NCBI GenBank assembly: GCA_019914995.1
Contig: CM034136.1
Coordinates: 2,991,270-3,055,269, forward strand
Direction: 5' to 3'
From: Acanthochlamys bracteata
Lineage: Eukaryota > Streptophyta > Magnoliopsida > Pandanales > Velloziaceae
Length of the DNA stretch: 64,000 bases
The notes beneath the pieces were generated by a model. The model saw nothing but the letters and a program-made list of their open reading frames with translations, searched no databases and had not been told where the DNA came from. A program made the translations under genes and the position numbers. Shown here piece after piece: positions 45,560 to 57,569 of this stretch (within the stretch, counting starts at the first letter, position 1; each line of letters starts with the position of its first letter).

Positions 45560-46080
45560 ACAAGTTGAAGTTTATAACAAACCCCTCCTTCAATCTCTCC
45601 CGCCCAACTCCTCCAGTCTTCATCTGGAACATGATCATTGTGCCGCTTCAGTTGGTACTTCTTCCACTCTTCCCTGTTTACGTCCTGATCTCTACATGTT
45701 TCCTTCTTCCCCTTACCTCCCTTTCTTCACCAGACGTTCTCACTATCTCCCGCTATGTTCGCTCACGCTTTCCTCACAGGTACTTCTGCCCGACTCGATA
45801 CCTGCACTGCTCGGATCATTCTGTAGTTCTGTACTCATTCTGCGGCAGATGATGCTTGCGCTCTGTTCTACCAGAACCGTCCAGAGGGAACTTGTTTCCT
45901 GGAATTCTATTATTTGTGCCGATCTCAGAGTAGGATCTATCTCTGCTGCAAGCAAACTGTTTGACGTTATGCCTGTAAGAAATGTGGTGATTACATAGGT
46001 GGTCTAGAATTGTTCAGATATACGCAGAGATAGCGAGAAGATCCGCCAACGAGTTCACCCTCTCGAGTTTGCTTTCTCCT
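45560..46080 (+). pseudogene. PPR (pentatricopeptide repeat) pseudogene fragment
   Basis: Pieces of a PLS-type PPR protein spread over shifting frames: TNPSFNLSRPTPPVFIWNMI, then SPDVLTISRYVRSRFPHRYF, then DDACALFYQN, then ELVSWNSIICADLRVGSISA continuing ASKLFDVMPVRNVV, then NEFTLSSLL. These match the family's alternating VFIWNTMI, SPD..TFP.VL, LVSWNSII and A.KLFDEMP..NVVSW segments. At least three frame changes are needed, and the gene stops after about two repeats, while PLS-PPR genes have ten or more. It begins only 155 bp after the NAC stop codon on the same strand. No targeting peptide is visible. It is a decayed partial copy; the donor gene is unknown. Confidence 0.75.
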
Positions 46081-46084
46081 AAAA

Positions 46085-49000
46085 GCAGATCAAATCTGTT
46101 AAAACGTTTTTGATTTGCAGAAGTGATTCATCTGTTAATAAAATGACTTGTTAGATTATATTTTTGAGCTATACATAAAATAAATAAAACTAGCTTTTAT
46201 ATATATATATATATATATATGACAGGATAGAGGTACAATGAATCTTATACGTGTGCCGTTGTACATAAATTCGGATAACCTAATCCCAATCAACTTAACA
46301 CATTCAACGCGACTAATTTTTGCAATTTAAGATATAATTTTACAATTTCGGCCCTTTTTAGGGCAAATGTATCATTATATATACTTGTGTCATGCACGGT
46401 CGTACAAGGAAGTAAAAGATTGCACAATTTAGTTTAATAATATATTTTATGAAATCTTTTAAAAAAATATATTGCAATCCAATTGATAAGAACAGTGGCA
46501 TCTTACTTAAAAAGATTCGAATACAAGTTATAATACAATTTTTAATTTAATATACTTTAAAATTTTGTTCTAAATTTGATCGCATTGGGTCACACTATGT
46601 GCAACCGGTGTGCAACTTAATACTATCTTGCGCGATCCGTGTTGGTCGCATTGGATCAAAATAAGTCAAAATAGGAAATAAAATTAAGTCGACATGAGGT
46701 CGACTTAGGTGGCACGCAGAGCTAATACGGTTGCACCTAATGCGACTAACACGAGTTGCACCTAGTTTGAATTATTTACGACTTCCTATTGGTTTCATTT
46801 GGATGTAATGTTGATTTCATTTCGACTTTCTTCTTCAACCTAACTTTGACTATTATATTAGTTGAACCATTTATAATCAATTTGAGGTGGTGTCTTAACT
46901 TGTTAGCACGTGAGTCTCGTAACTTTCAGCAAATTTTAAGATGTAAGATTGAATCCATTTAATCACATATTTATATTTTAATATATAAAGTAACAAATTT
47001 GCTCAAAAGAACTCGAAATTGTAAGCATCAACCTAGTGCACGTTAGATTCGCTATCAGATAGTCTCGTAGCAGCACAACGCATAGTACATCCTAGTTTCA
47101 ATCATCATTTATTATCATATTCAAAATTTTGTCTTCATTTACTTGTCAATCGTTTTGGTATTAGAGGCATTCAATATTGAAATTTTTTCTCCTATTTCTT
47201 TCTATATCATTAAAGTTAATTTTCATTAGTCTATCATAGTTAATTTTCCAATATCATTCTTCTTCAAATTATCACGGCTGAATCTTTCTAATTTTACTAC
47301 TACTACTACAACAAAAAGGATAAATCCAAACTCACTGCCACTTCCGTTAGCAACCAGCAGTTGTTGCCTCTACTCGTTATCTCACCACAGATCTATTGCT
47401 GCAACCTATCCCTCTTACTACCGCCAAATCACGTACGTTCACCCTTCTCTGCCGTTGCAGCACATTTGTCTTCCCTCATTGGTTAATTGAGCAACCGTAT
47501 ATTTTTCCTTCATCGGCGCATTCCTCTACAGTAGCTACCTAATCACCACAAGGTACACCACCGCCTCACTGTATCTCGATTGTATCCTCCGCCATGACTG
47601 CTTGGTCACCATCTTCGTGTTGTCATCGTTCCGATAAACTCACTAGAATTGATTTTGCTTGGTTAAAATAATTTTCGCCAAATAACGATGTCTTAATCTA
47701 ACTATTTTTTGGACTTTTCACCTAATGCACTTTCTTTGAAATTTCGCTAACGATTTGACTAAATGGTCTTGAGTAAGAACTATTTCGTCGTGATTGTCAT
47801 CTTCTTGATTATCTAGATGGCTTGATTAAGCGCGTTTTCTCACTAGTAAATGATGCAATAGTTGATCGGGAACTGTATTCGTATTGTTCAAAATGTTTAG
47901 GATGATCATAATGAGCAGATTATTTATATTGATTATTGCTTTTGTGGAAAATATTTCAACTACGGCATTATTATGCAAGAATTTGAGTATACAATTTCTT
48001 TAGTCAGGTGTAGTCAATATCAACTGGTTACAAATCTTTAGCCCCAGATACAATGAACGCACGATTCAGAAGTTTTGTACACTTATTTGAGGCTACTAGC
48101 AGGAGCTTCTAAAGCTTGAGGCTCTTAATCTAGACTCTAGTTATCTCGTACATGTTGCGAGCACCGTCAGCCTTATTAGTTTCCTTTGGATTTGCATTAA
48201 AAGTTTCAGTCGGTGAGCGGTCATATCATACAGAACAACTCTAATCTGGCTTCTGATATTCTGAGCTTGTTGACGAAGAGACTCCATTACGACCTCTATT
48301 GACAATACCTACCTCGACTTCTAATACGACCATAATTCTTGCTATTATTGCACACACTTTTTTTTCCACCTCGAGAGGGACCCATACTCCTAAAGCAAGA
48401 CTTCTTCTCGTCCTCACTACACTTTCTGTTGTAAGCCTAATCATTCTACTTCCATATGTTCCGTTCTTATTATCATCGTAGTACGTCAGGTCACTCTGAT
48501 ACATAGTTATTTTCAACTGCTATCCCATCTGCTTTCTCAGTATTAGCTGGTGAAGGCGAAAGGGACTCACTTCGACTTGCTTTGCTAATTGTTCAGCCAA
48601 ATGATGTTGATAACATAATACTTAGTCTATCGTTATGATTAAGCAGATTTTCAGTATCGTCTTAGATAGAGCTTCAGCTCTAGTGCCAGTCCGTATTTAT
48701 TCGCTCCTCTACTTTTGTCTTTCTAATTTCTCATGGTATATCATCTTCTTGAATTTCTGATTCTAGTCATCTTACTATATGACTTCCGATCTGCTATTAT
48801 TATCTATCGATACATGTTTACGAGCAAACTTTTCTGATTACATATAGTTGATAACTCTCAATTGTCCAGTGTATGGATATAGTATCTAGACTGACTTAAC
48901 TTACCTTTTGTAGCCGATTAGGACTTCTATTGGCTCTTGAGGAGTTTGCTTAGACTTAATCATTTTGAAGTTGGGCCACATTCTTTCTTTCTTTTCTTTG

Positions 49001-51490
49001 CATTTTTATTTCCTTAGTTTTAAATTTCTTCAATCTTTACCTATTATTCACACAAATAACGTAATTTAACTTATATGCATATGAAATCAATATTTAGAAT
49101 AATAAACTGACACTAAAAATGCATATAATTGTACTCTTATCTTTAATTTATACAGGAACGTCTGTCCTCGCTGTCATTGTTACAGTTTTGTTTTTGAAAA
49201 TATAATGGATAAATGTTGGTTTCTTGATCTTCTCTACTTGAGTGAGTACTAAAGTCCCAAGAAAGCATCCTCCTTTCTTTCCTAATAATAATAACAATAA
49301 CTCTATTCCAATTCCATCCAAAATAACGTGCTGGATTAGAAAAAGAAAAAAACAAAAACAAAACCATAGTTGCTTCAAATCTTCTTCATAACAGAGAACC
49401 AAACGACAAGCTATATATATCATGAAGTTGTTCTATGTTCACCCGCCGCCACAACCACTTCACTCTTTTAGCAGTAAATAGAAAATTAATGAGTTGTATC
49501 ACTCACCCTAGAAATATGTTATGTCCTTGTGCTTCTAGTATTTGAAGAAAAAAGAGGAGATCCAAAGGGATTTGGTACTGTTTTCTTGTGCGTACGATGG
49601 TTGTGGACTTGGCACATCTGCATCAATTCCCTTTACTTCTTTTCTTTACTCGATCTTTTCTTCATTTGTGTCTCTCTCTCTCTCCTCCATTTAGAATAGC
49701 TCTTCCTATCTCTTTCTTTCTATCTTTCTATGTCTTATTATTAGGTAGTTTTTTATGTTGGACTTCCGTAGCTTTGGTTTTATATACAACAAAGAGTTTA
49801 ACAAATATCTTCTCATCTTATACGTAAAGAAAAAAAAGAGTAGCAAGGAGATGGAATACTATGAGATAGCAAAGAGGAGCGCAACTCTTCACTTGTAGAT
49901 GGATCCCTAAATCTTCTCCACCAAAGGCTCTAGTCTTCCTTTGATATGCGTGGCAGGAAATCACTGAGGAGGTATAAGAGCAGCCGTGTCGGAGAAGACG
50001 AACAAAAATGAATTTCAGAACTTGCCCAGGTTGCATCCACTGACCTATGGGGAAAATTTTTTTTGGAGGAAATACGGCAATTGCACTACAAGTGCACTGA
50101 AGGAGAGACATTTGGAATGTATTTTAATTGATAGGAAGAGAGTTTCGTTAAACTAAGTTTGATAGAACTAAGTTCAGTGACTTCGCAAAACTCAGTGAGT
50201 TCAGTAAGTTTGAGATACATTGAAACATAGAAAGTCAGTCCGAAATTACAATCTGGCTAGAAAAAGTGAGTTTTCTGTAATTAAAATACATCATTCTGGT
50301 TGCATGTGCCTTGAGTGCTTGTTGTTCTATGTATATCATGGTCGACTACTATTACTTGCATGCAATCTAGGTTAAGATCTATGCTGATTTTGATAAATGC
50401 TTGTTGAATCCCAACTCACACTACTCCATACAACCAAGTCCTTAATGTTGAAAAAGAAAAACGCAAAAGTTATGTAGAACGTTATTGAACATATTCTAGC
50501 AAAGAACTTAATCGAAGACATGAATCGGCATAGAATTAGAGAGTGGGCATCATCTAGAATTATATAATGGCGTTTGGATGCTTTTGTGTTTTTCTTGTCA
50601 CTTTTTTTATTGTTTGATAAGCCAAGAGTCATTGTGCTTTCCATTTCAATAGTAATATTTTTAGGGTAAAAATATATATAATTTTTTTAATCCATCCTTT
50701 ACCACCTTGACACATTATTTTTTAGTAAAAATATTAGTTACAACTTTCGTTTCAATAACAGAGAAGCGCTAGCATGAAGAATAACTAGTTCTTCCTCAAG
50801 CATAGAAGAACACCTAAGCATTTTTAGCAAGTTTGTAGTTCAAATCCCATTAGTACTTTTACTTCTATTGGTTCAAAGAAGCGAAGCTGCTCTTGATGTT
50901 TGAAATGTGCTCGAGTTAGATAGGTTACATCATTCATTAGTAACCTTTCTGTTTCACTTAAAATTGTATTGTTTGGTTTGGCCGTTCATTAGTACGCCCT
51001 ACTTCAAATTCATGAATCAATGAGATGCGCACAACTTCCTCTATTCGCAGTGCAATCGAGGATAGTTACTGAATTTCTATTCATAGTTTTAGATAATAGG
51101 TGTCAACTTTATCATTATACAAAATAGGAGTGTGACTGTCTCTCTTATAATATACGAGTAAGTCTGGATTCTAGGCCATGTTTCAGAACGATTAGGCCAT
51201 GCTTATATGGTTCCTCGTAGAAGTTGGATCTAAAGACAAGTTGCCTCCATTTGGATTGAAGTTGAAACTATGGTTGGACTAAATTTGGTGCTTGGGGAAG
51301 TGATTATATAATTTAGTGTTTGGTAAACTTTTTCCTAAATCCTACCTTGACGCTTCTTAAATTGAAAAGCATTTGGCAAAAACAAGGTCAGGAGAAGCAA
51401 CTTTGTATCTGTTCCTCCTAAATTGCAGTAATTGATTGGTGATATACATCTCGATTTTTTGAATGATGACTTAACTGTATGGTGATAGTG
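46085..51490. other. Gene-poor intergenic DNA
   Basis: A (TA) microsatellite sits at 46197-46220. 46570-46760 repeats GTGCAAC/GGTTGCAC words in both orientations, as in a transposon subterminal array. At about 47155, TTGGTATTAGAGGCATTC resembles a retrotransposon primer-binding region, and 47330-47640 is less AT-rich; a very old LTR-element relic is possible but not demonstrable. 49660-49690 is a CT-rich tract. No intact gene is recognised. Confidence 0.35.
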
Positions 51491-51499
51491 GTGTTGCAG

Positions 51500-52468
51500 G
51501 ATGTGGTATGCATCTTGCAGAGGCAGGCTATGCGGTATATGGTATGGACTATGAAGGCCATGGTCGTTTCATGGGCACCCAGTGCTACATCAAGAAATTT
51601 GACCAGCTCGTTTATGACTGTGACTCTTTCTTTAGGTCCATTTGATGTAAATGAAACTTTTTGAAACCTGAACATATCATGGTTTGGTACTGCATGCAGA
51701 GAAGTAGGAATACATGAAGAAGTGTCGATTGCTTTATGGGGAGTCACGGGTGGAGCAGTGGCATTGCTACTCCACCGGAAGGATCCAACATTTTGGGACG
51801 GTGCTATCCTTGTTGCGCCTATATGCAAGGCAAGCTAATGCACTAACATCATTAATCTGTTGATCTAAATTCCTTACACTGGATTGGTGATTCTAGCTAA
51901 TCACGTAACTGAACCTATTAATAAGTTCATGAACGACTAGGTATTGATTTATATCAGAGAAGGTGAAGCCCCACTAGGTGGTGGTGAACCTGCTAGCAAG
52001 GTTGAAGAGATCATTCCCAAGTGGAAGATCGTCCCCATCAACGACGTCATTGACTCCACATTAAGGACCTTAACAAGCATGAAGAGGTAGGTCAGTGTTA
52101 CATTTATACATGCTGAGACATCAATCATGTAGATAAACTATATTGTCACATTCTTTATTAGAGTTTTGGCCTATCACCACATAGAAACAGGCACTTGTTT
52201 TCATATCTGCTGCTAAGCTGCTATTGGCTTTTTTTGTATTGCATGCCACTTCTAAGACTACAGTTACACATGCATACCCATGTATATATGCATGATGAAC
52301 TTGCTATACTATATATGAGGTAATTCTTTATTTTGTGATGATATTTCATTCATATGGAGTACACAGATACGGAGCAGCAACAAGTTAATATACCAGGATA
52401 AGCCCCGACCGAAGACAGAGTTAAAGCCGCTCTGCATAAGTGTTTACCAAGAGAAGAGGCTTGCGGAG
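51500..52468 (+). pseudogene. Monoacylglycerol lipase / caffeoylshikimate esterase-like pseudogene
   Basis: Four exon-like blocks of a plant alpha/beta hydrolase. 51500-51635 reads AEAGYAVYGMDYEGHGRFMG and FDQLVYDCDSFFR. 51700-51829 reads KKCRLLYGESR in one frame and GGAVALLLHRKDPTFWDGAI in another, split by a one-base loss just after the nucleophile-elbow GES; it ends LVAPICK at a GC donor. 51958-52086 has EKVKPH, a stop, VVVNLLA, then a frame change to VEEIIPKWKIVP. 52367-52468 reads NKLIYQDKPRPKTELK. The usual N-terminal exons (start through HGY) and the end with the catalytic His are missing. Exon order and borders follow the functional genes, so this is an unprocessed, decayed copy of a host gene. 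Confidence 0.85.
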
Positions 52469-52655
52469 GTTAGCTTGTTTCAGCTGCAGACACCATCTCT
52501 ACTGTTTAGGGCTATCTCCTTTACTAGTATTCACGTATTGTAATCTCAGAACAACATCTCAATCTAGAGCTAATTGAACATTAGATTATTTGACGTTGTT
52601 CCTGAATTCATTAGCTGTGTTAGAGACAACCTTGAAAGTGTTCAGATAAAGGAAC

Positions 52656-52862
52656 ACTTGGGTCATGTTTGGCAACGCTGTTTTGGTACTTTTAGTAAAA
52701 AACCAAAGAACCTAACAGTAAAGTTTATGTTTGGCAACGGATACTTTTGAGCAAAATAAGCTGCTTTTTGTGCCCCAAAAAATAAGCAACTGATCGCTGC
52801 TTTTGCAAACAAGCAGAGCGCTGCTTATTTATTTTACCAGTTGAAATGACTATGTTATTCTT
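52656..52862. repeat. Possible MITE end or degraded hAT-like repeat
   Basis: GGGTCATGTTTGGCAACGCTG followed at 62 bp by ATGTTTGGCAACGGATAC, and runs such as AGCTGCTTTTTGTGCCCC. The wording is typical of MITE ends, with an internal direct repeat of ATGTTTGGCAACG. No opposite end was found. Confidence 0.35.
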
Positions 52863-54967
52863 AACAAGTTTGATAAATTACATGCATATATCCCGCTCAC
52901 CCACCCAGGCAGCACTCATTCGCTCGCATTCACTCTCTCCCTCGATCACTCACCTACCGCCGTTCTGCTCATTCACTCTCCCGTTCTCTCACCCACCGCC
53001 GTTCTTTCTTTAACTCCTCTCATTCACTACTTCCCCATTTATCCAACCGTAATTTTTCAAAGTCGACACCGTCTCCGTTCCTAAATCTTCCAAACGGATC
53101 TATTTCTCGGTACTGCGGAGATCTTCAAAGACAAATCTTCTACGCCGATCTACGTCATCATTGTTAAGGAGATACTCTAGGTACTTCATTTTTTTTATTT
53201 AATTCTATTTTGTATGTTTAGATTTAAATGATAAGTTTTTTTTTTAATTCGGAGATTTATTAGCCAGAAAAGTGTGTTTTAGATTCAGTGAATATATTTT
53301 GATTGTTGGAGGGCTTTGGTGTGTGAATTGTTATCGGTTTGTGTTGAGATGAATTCTTTTGATTGATCTTTGATTTGGCTGTTCTTATCTAACTTAATCC
53401 AGAGAATTTGAAGTAAATGATAGTATTTTTGGTGATTTAAGAATATGATGAGTAATTTGAAAGCTTGTGATTTGTGTAGAAAAGTATATACTTCGATTTA
53501 TAATTCTCTTTATTTTCTTTGTTGTTTTTTTCCTTTCAAATATTTTAATTAGATCAAACATCCAACAACATGATTCAAAGATCATAAGAACAATAACAAT
53601 TCTAACCCACTCGAGTAAGATCACAAGAAAGTTCTGAAAATTCATGTGTAAAGTCAAGTATGCAATGTTCTAAAAAAAATCTCAAAAGAAAAAGTTTGTT
53701 GTGCTCCCTCTGTTTGAGAAGAACTCGTGGGAGTTGTGCTCCCTTTATTTCCTTATACTAAATTTGATTTTGTAATATTATATTAATAATATTTATAATG
53801 AGAAGAACCTGCTGCTTCTATTGAATCGAACTTTTTTGTTTCTTGAATGGAAGCACAGCAAAAGCAATGCACGGTGAGTTTTTAATGCCTTTGCTTCACA
53901 CTGCTCTGTTACAGTGTTAATGATTACTTTCTGCTTAAAGAGAAGAATGAATGAAAGAAAATGACTTGAATGAAAAGGATAAATATGAATTGAGCGGGTG
54001 TGTTGTGTTGCATTTTTTCACTATATGCATGCATATTGAAAAGAAAGTTCTGCATGTCGCTATTTTGTTTATGCATTTGTTTCGGAGTTTGAACAGTCCG
54101 GTAGGCGTTGCTGATTGTCTAATTGTCTATGCATTGCTAATTGTCTACTTCTGCTGCTCTACAGTCTTGTAGGCATTATCTTAGGAGTTTGAACAGTTAT
54201 TTATTTATATGTTTAAATAATTAAACGAATGTTTATTTAAATATTTAGAAATGTTTCACTATTTATGCATGTTACACTGATGTTTATATAAATATTCTCA
54301 CCCATTTAACTACTTGATGTTCCACTGACTATGCATGTCCTCCAAAGGCTTGTGCATGTCCTCCACCGGATGTTTATATAAATATCTAGTATTTTGCTCT
54401 TAGTAGTACTTGCAGATAATTTCACCTTGTTCCTAAACTTAACTCATTAACTACTTGCTGTTGTCGCAGCAGACTGAAAACTTGAAAGGACCACTCTTAT
54501 GAGAAATGCCCTCTCTATCCACCTTTTCTCGTTTTACAATAGAATCTTTGCCCTTAATACAAGGGAGATCCTTCTTGTTGCTTCTGAGAATGCACTGAGT
54601 CGTAATCCTGTCAAACATAAAGTAATCTTCTTATCCAAATCGAAAACAAACAAAACTTAACAATTTATCCAACAGACAGAGATCAATATATTCATAATGT
54701 AGTTCCAGGCCTCCTGCACCTTTCTCTCGAACCACTGGTCTTTTGGCGTACTAGGCATTAGTAGCTCTCTTCATTGCTAGTTTCTCTTTTTGATTTTTAG
54801 AACCTATAGCTACTCGATCTTTTTTATTGTAACTTTTTGCATCTTTTCCGCCTTTTATGTACTCATGATGCTTCAAACCTTGGTCTGCCATCTATTTCTC
54901 CTTCTTAAAAGCCTTGTGATCTTTAACAAAATTCCCGCTCTTCTGGATATCGAACTATTGGAATCAC
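52863..54967. other. Intergenic DNA
   Basis: 52900-53180 is C-rich, with a repeated CACTCTCC/CACCTACCGCCGTTC motif, and resembles an untranslated first exon, but no coding exon follows that I can support. The remainder is AT-rich without recognisable features. Confidence 0.35.
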
Positions 54968-54970
54968 ATA

Positions 54971-55230
54971 GGGGGCGTTTGGGATTGCTTATGAAATAAA
55001 ACTTTTATGAAATGAAAGGTATTTTTGTCCTTTTTAAAAAACGAGCTCTATTTTTTTTACTTCTAAAAAAATAATAAAAATATACAATAAAAAAATCTCA
55101 CTCCGTAGAATTTTTCTACATTTTTTAAATTTTTAAATAAATTTTTTATATATTTATAAAATATGTATTGAAAAACGTGAAATGGAGAATTGAAAAGTTG
55201 AGTTAGGGGAAAGTAAAGCCAAACACCCCC
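54971..55230. mobile_element. Best-preserved AT-rich MITE, GGGGGCGTTTGG family
   Basis: 260 bp, starting GGGGGCGTTTGGGATTGC and ending GTAAAGCCAAACACCCCC. ATA is duplicated on both sides (54968-54970 and 55231-55233). The interior carries the CTCCGTAGAATTTTTCTAC and TTTATAAAATATGTATTG core found in the other copies in the window. The clean ends suggest it is among the youngest copies here. Confidence 0.85.
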
Positions 55231-57390
55231 ATAGTCCTATTTTGACTGGTTTAACATCATTTGCATTCTCTATGACGGGGCTTTGGTCTACATCCTTGTG
55301 CTTCTTATGGCTGTCAAAATGTAAAGTCTTGTCAAGAAATTCCTTTGTGTAACTTCCTTCGAGTTCACGAGCATCTTTTTCAGATTAATCTATTACTTTT
55401 ACGCAGGCATTCGTGCCATATTTACGGACACGGAACATTACTGCCAATGATCTCGAATACGACAAACCCTCCGCAATGTATGTTATGACCCACTACAAAT
55501 TCTGGCCATCCCTCCACGAAAGCTATGGAACCATTCACTAAAGTTAATCGCATCTTCCAGCATTTCCCTCCAGGATCTTGAACATAAACAATACTGATTG
55601 ACTGCGTTATTTAACATTGAAGCAAATTTGGGAGGAATGTACTGCATATTTAGAGTATTAGAACCAAGGAGTGACAGGATATATCAATATATAAAAGCTT
55701 AGTATGGTTTAAGAAAATGGCTTTTGGTGTACTTTGAAGATGAACATGTGCATACATGTATGCCTATATGTACGTCTAACGTGTCACCTACATGGTACAT
55801 GCATATGTATATTGATGTGGTTACTACTAAATGACTAACACCGGGGCTAAATCAGCACAACATGAACCTGTTGATTGCCTATTGCTAACTACTGTTCGCA
55901 TCATGTAGTATATAATCAATGCCGCATATTCATGACAAATAAGCATTAAGACCAGATGTTACTCTAGCTTACTACAAACAAGAAAATGGAAGAGAAAATG
56001 AAAGAAATTTCAAACTCTCTTTACGCCCATGGCCTGTGAATACTGATGTTTAATTGTTGCATCACAACCGACACCCAAATATTGTGGAACATTGGCATGC
56101 GTGTAAGAAAGCATAGAACAAGAACTAATGCGCAAGATAAATTGCGTGCCTATCCTAACCATTTTATTAAAACATTTGCAGGAAAAAGATCACCGATGGG
56201 AAACTACAACCAGCATGGATGGCTGGACAATCAAAAAAACTCTACCAGTTACGCTAAGAGTAGAATAACCAGGAAACACTGGATTACAACAAATCAAGTT
56301 GCCAATGCGGAGTTACATGAATTCAGTAGCACTATAGCAGAAATGGAAGGTAAATAATTACTGGATAACATATATAAAAAATAATGGTACGCGAGTAATA
56401 AGATGGCCATATAAACAAACCAACAGATCATATATGCCTTCTACTTAATGATCAATATGTATTTTCTAATACCAAAAGAATAGATAGGAGAAAAGTACAT
56501 GCACGACTTAAAAGGTGTCAGTTCAATTTTACTTTTTCATCTGGTAGTTGTCTTCAAACTTGGAACTTTCTTTTAGGAAATATTTTTAAGTTACTACGGT
56601 TGCAACACTTGTATTCAGAGAAAAAAACATCACCTTAACAGCTTGAAGATGACAAAGAAACTTCAAAATACAAGCGAAGAAAATGAAACTTATCCTAGAT
56701 AACATCGTACCAAGGAAGAAGACTACCACTTTCGAGTTCAATAGCTATAGATGTAAAATGTTTTAATATATATACCTTTTCTGTACATCCGTTTCTTATA
56801 TTTTTCTTTTCTTTTGACCAAAAAACTTTCCGTTTCAATAATTTCCGACAGGTAACGAATTAGAGACAATTTTTTGACAGATATACTGATCATGTTCATA
56901 TAGGGAAGCATTCAGAAAAAAAAAAACAAGATCATTTCAGATCTCTAAGGAAATGTAGTAACAATATTAAAATACTCTATTTTTCTTCAAACCGAAGAAG
57001 AACATAAACTGAAATCTATCTACTAGTCAGTGCATCAATTGCTCAGAATTTTAGCCTTTTCCATGTAACAGAACTATAAGGCTATCGTTTAACTTCAGAA
57101 ACAAAGATTGAACTTTTTCTTCTTTTTAGTCAAGCAAAAGCAAAATCAAAATCAACATCTATATTTTCATCTTCATCGTGCAAGATATCCAGTAATAGTG
57201 TTTTCCTTCAAATAAACAAACTAAATGCACTAATAAGGATCTTCAAATATTCTGTAAAAGAAGTACAAAAAGGAAATACAAATAGAAACGCCAATCACGC
57301 CCACAACAGAAAGAACGAAAAAAAGGAAAATCCTAGAATATAATCTTTTACGTAAAAGCGAGATGGAAAAATTTTGTGATAAGATGCTAA
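55231..57390. other. Intergenic DNA left of the B3-like exon
   Basis: If the B3-like exon belongs to a live minus-strand gene, its downstream exons should lie here, but I found no convincing B3 second exon. A + strand open frame of 103 codons (56046-56357) has no recognised motif. A run of repeated CATATG/CATGTACAT-type words is at 55745-55815. Confidence 0.35.
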
Positions 57391-57391
57391 C

Positions 57392-57475
57392 CAGAAAATT
57401 TTTGTAGTTCCCAATCATGGGTTTAAAGAAAGACCCAGGATGTTCCCGAGAGGAGGCAGTGAGCTTTGGCGCCAT
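57392..57475 (-). CDS. Possible first exon of a B3-domain (REM-like) gene
   Basis: From ATG at 57475 the minus strand reads 28 codons, MAPKLTASSREHPG then SFFKPMIGNYKNFL, ending at a GTTAGC donor. The pattern FFK-x-M-I-G-[DN]-[FY]-x3-L is the opening strand of plant B3 DNA-binding domains of the REM group, and an intron at about this point is common in those genes. The next exon (expected to begin with an IP..F motif) was not found to the left, so this may be an orphan exon, a pseudogene, or a chance match. An upstream in-frame ATG is at 57511. Confidence 0.35.
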
Positions 57476-57569
57476 TATATTTTTGCTCAAATCCTTGTTA
57501 AAAAGCAGCACCGATCAAATAGTTTAATTCTCTTCTTCAAAACCTTTCTAAAAAGAATTTTCTTTTTTG

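Noticed and set aside
47150-48560. Possible old LTR retrotransposon: primer-site-like TTGGTATTAGAGGC and a minus-strand open stretch rich in Arg and Gly
   Set aside because: No LTR pair, no recognisable gag or pol domain; the evidence is too thin for a feature call.
56046-56357. + strand open frame of 103 codons
   Set aside because: No recognisable motif, no promoter or splice support beyond one GGTAAAT at its end; likely chance in AT-rich DNA, though not excluded as an unknown exon.
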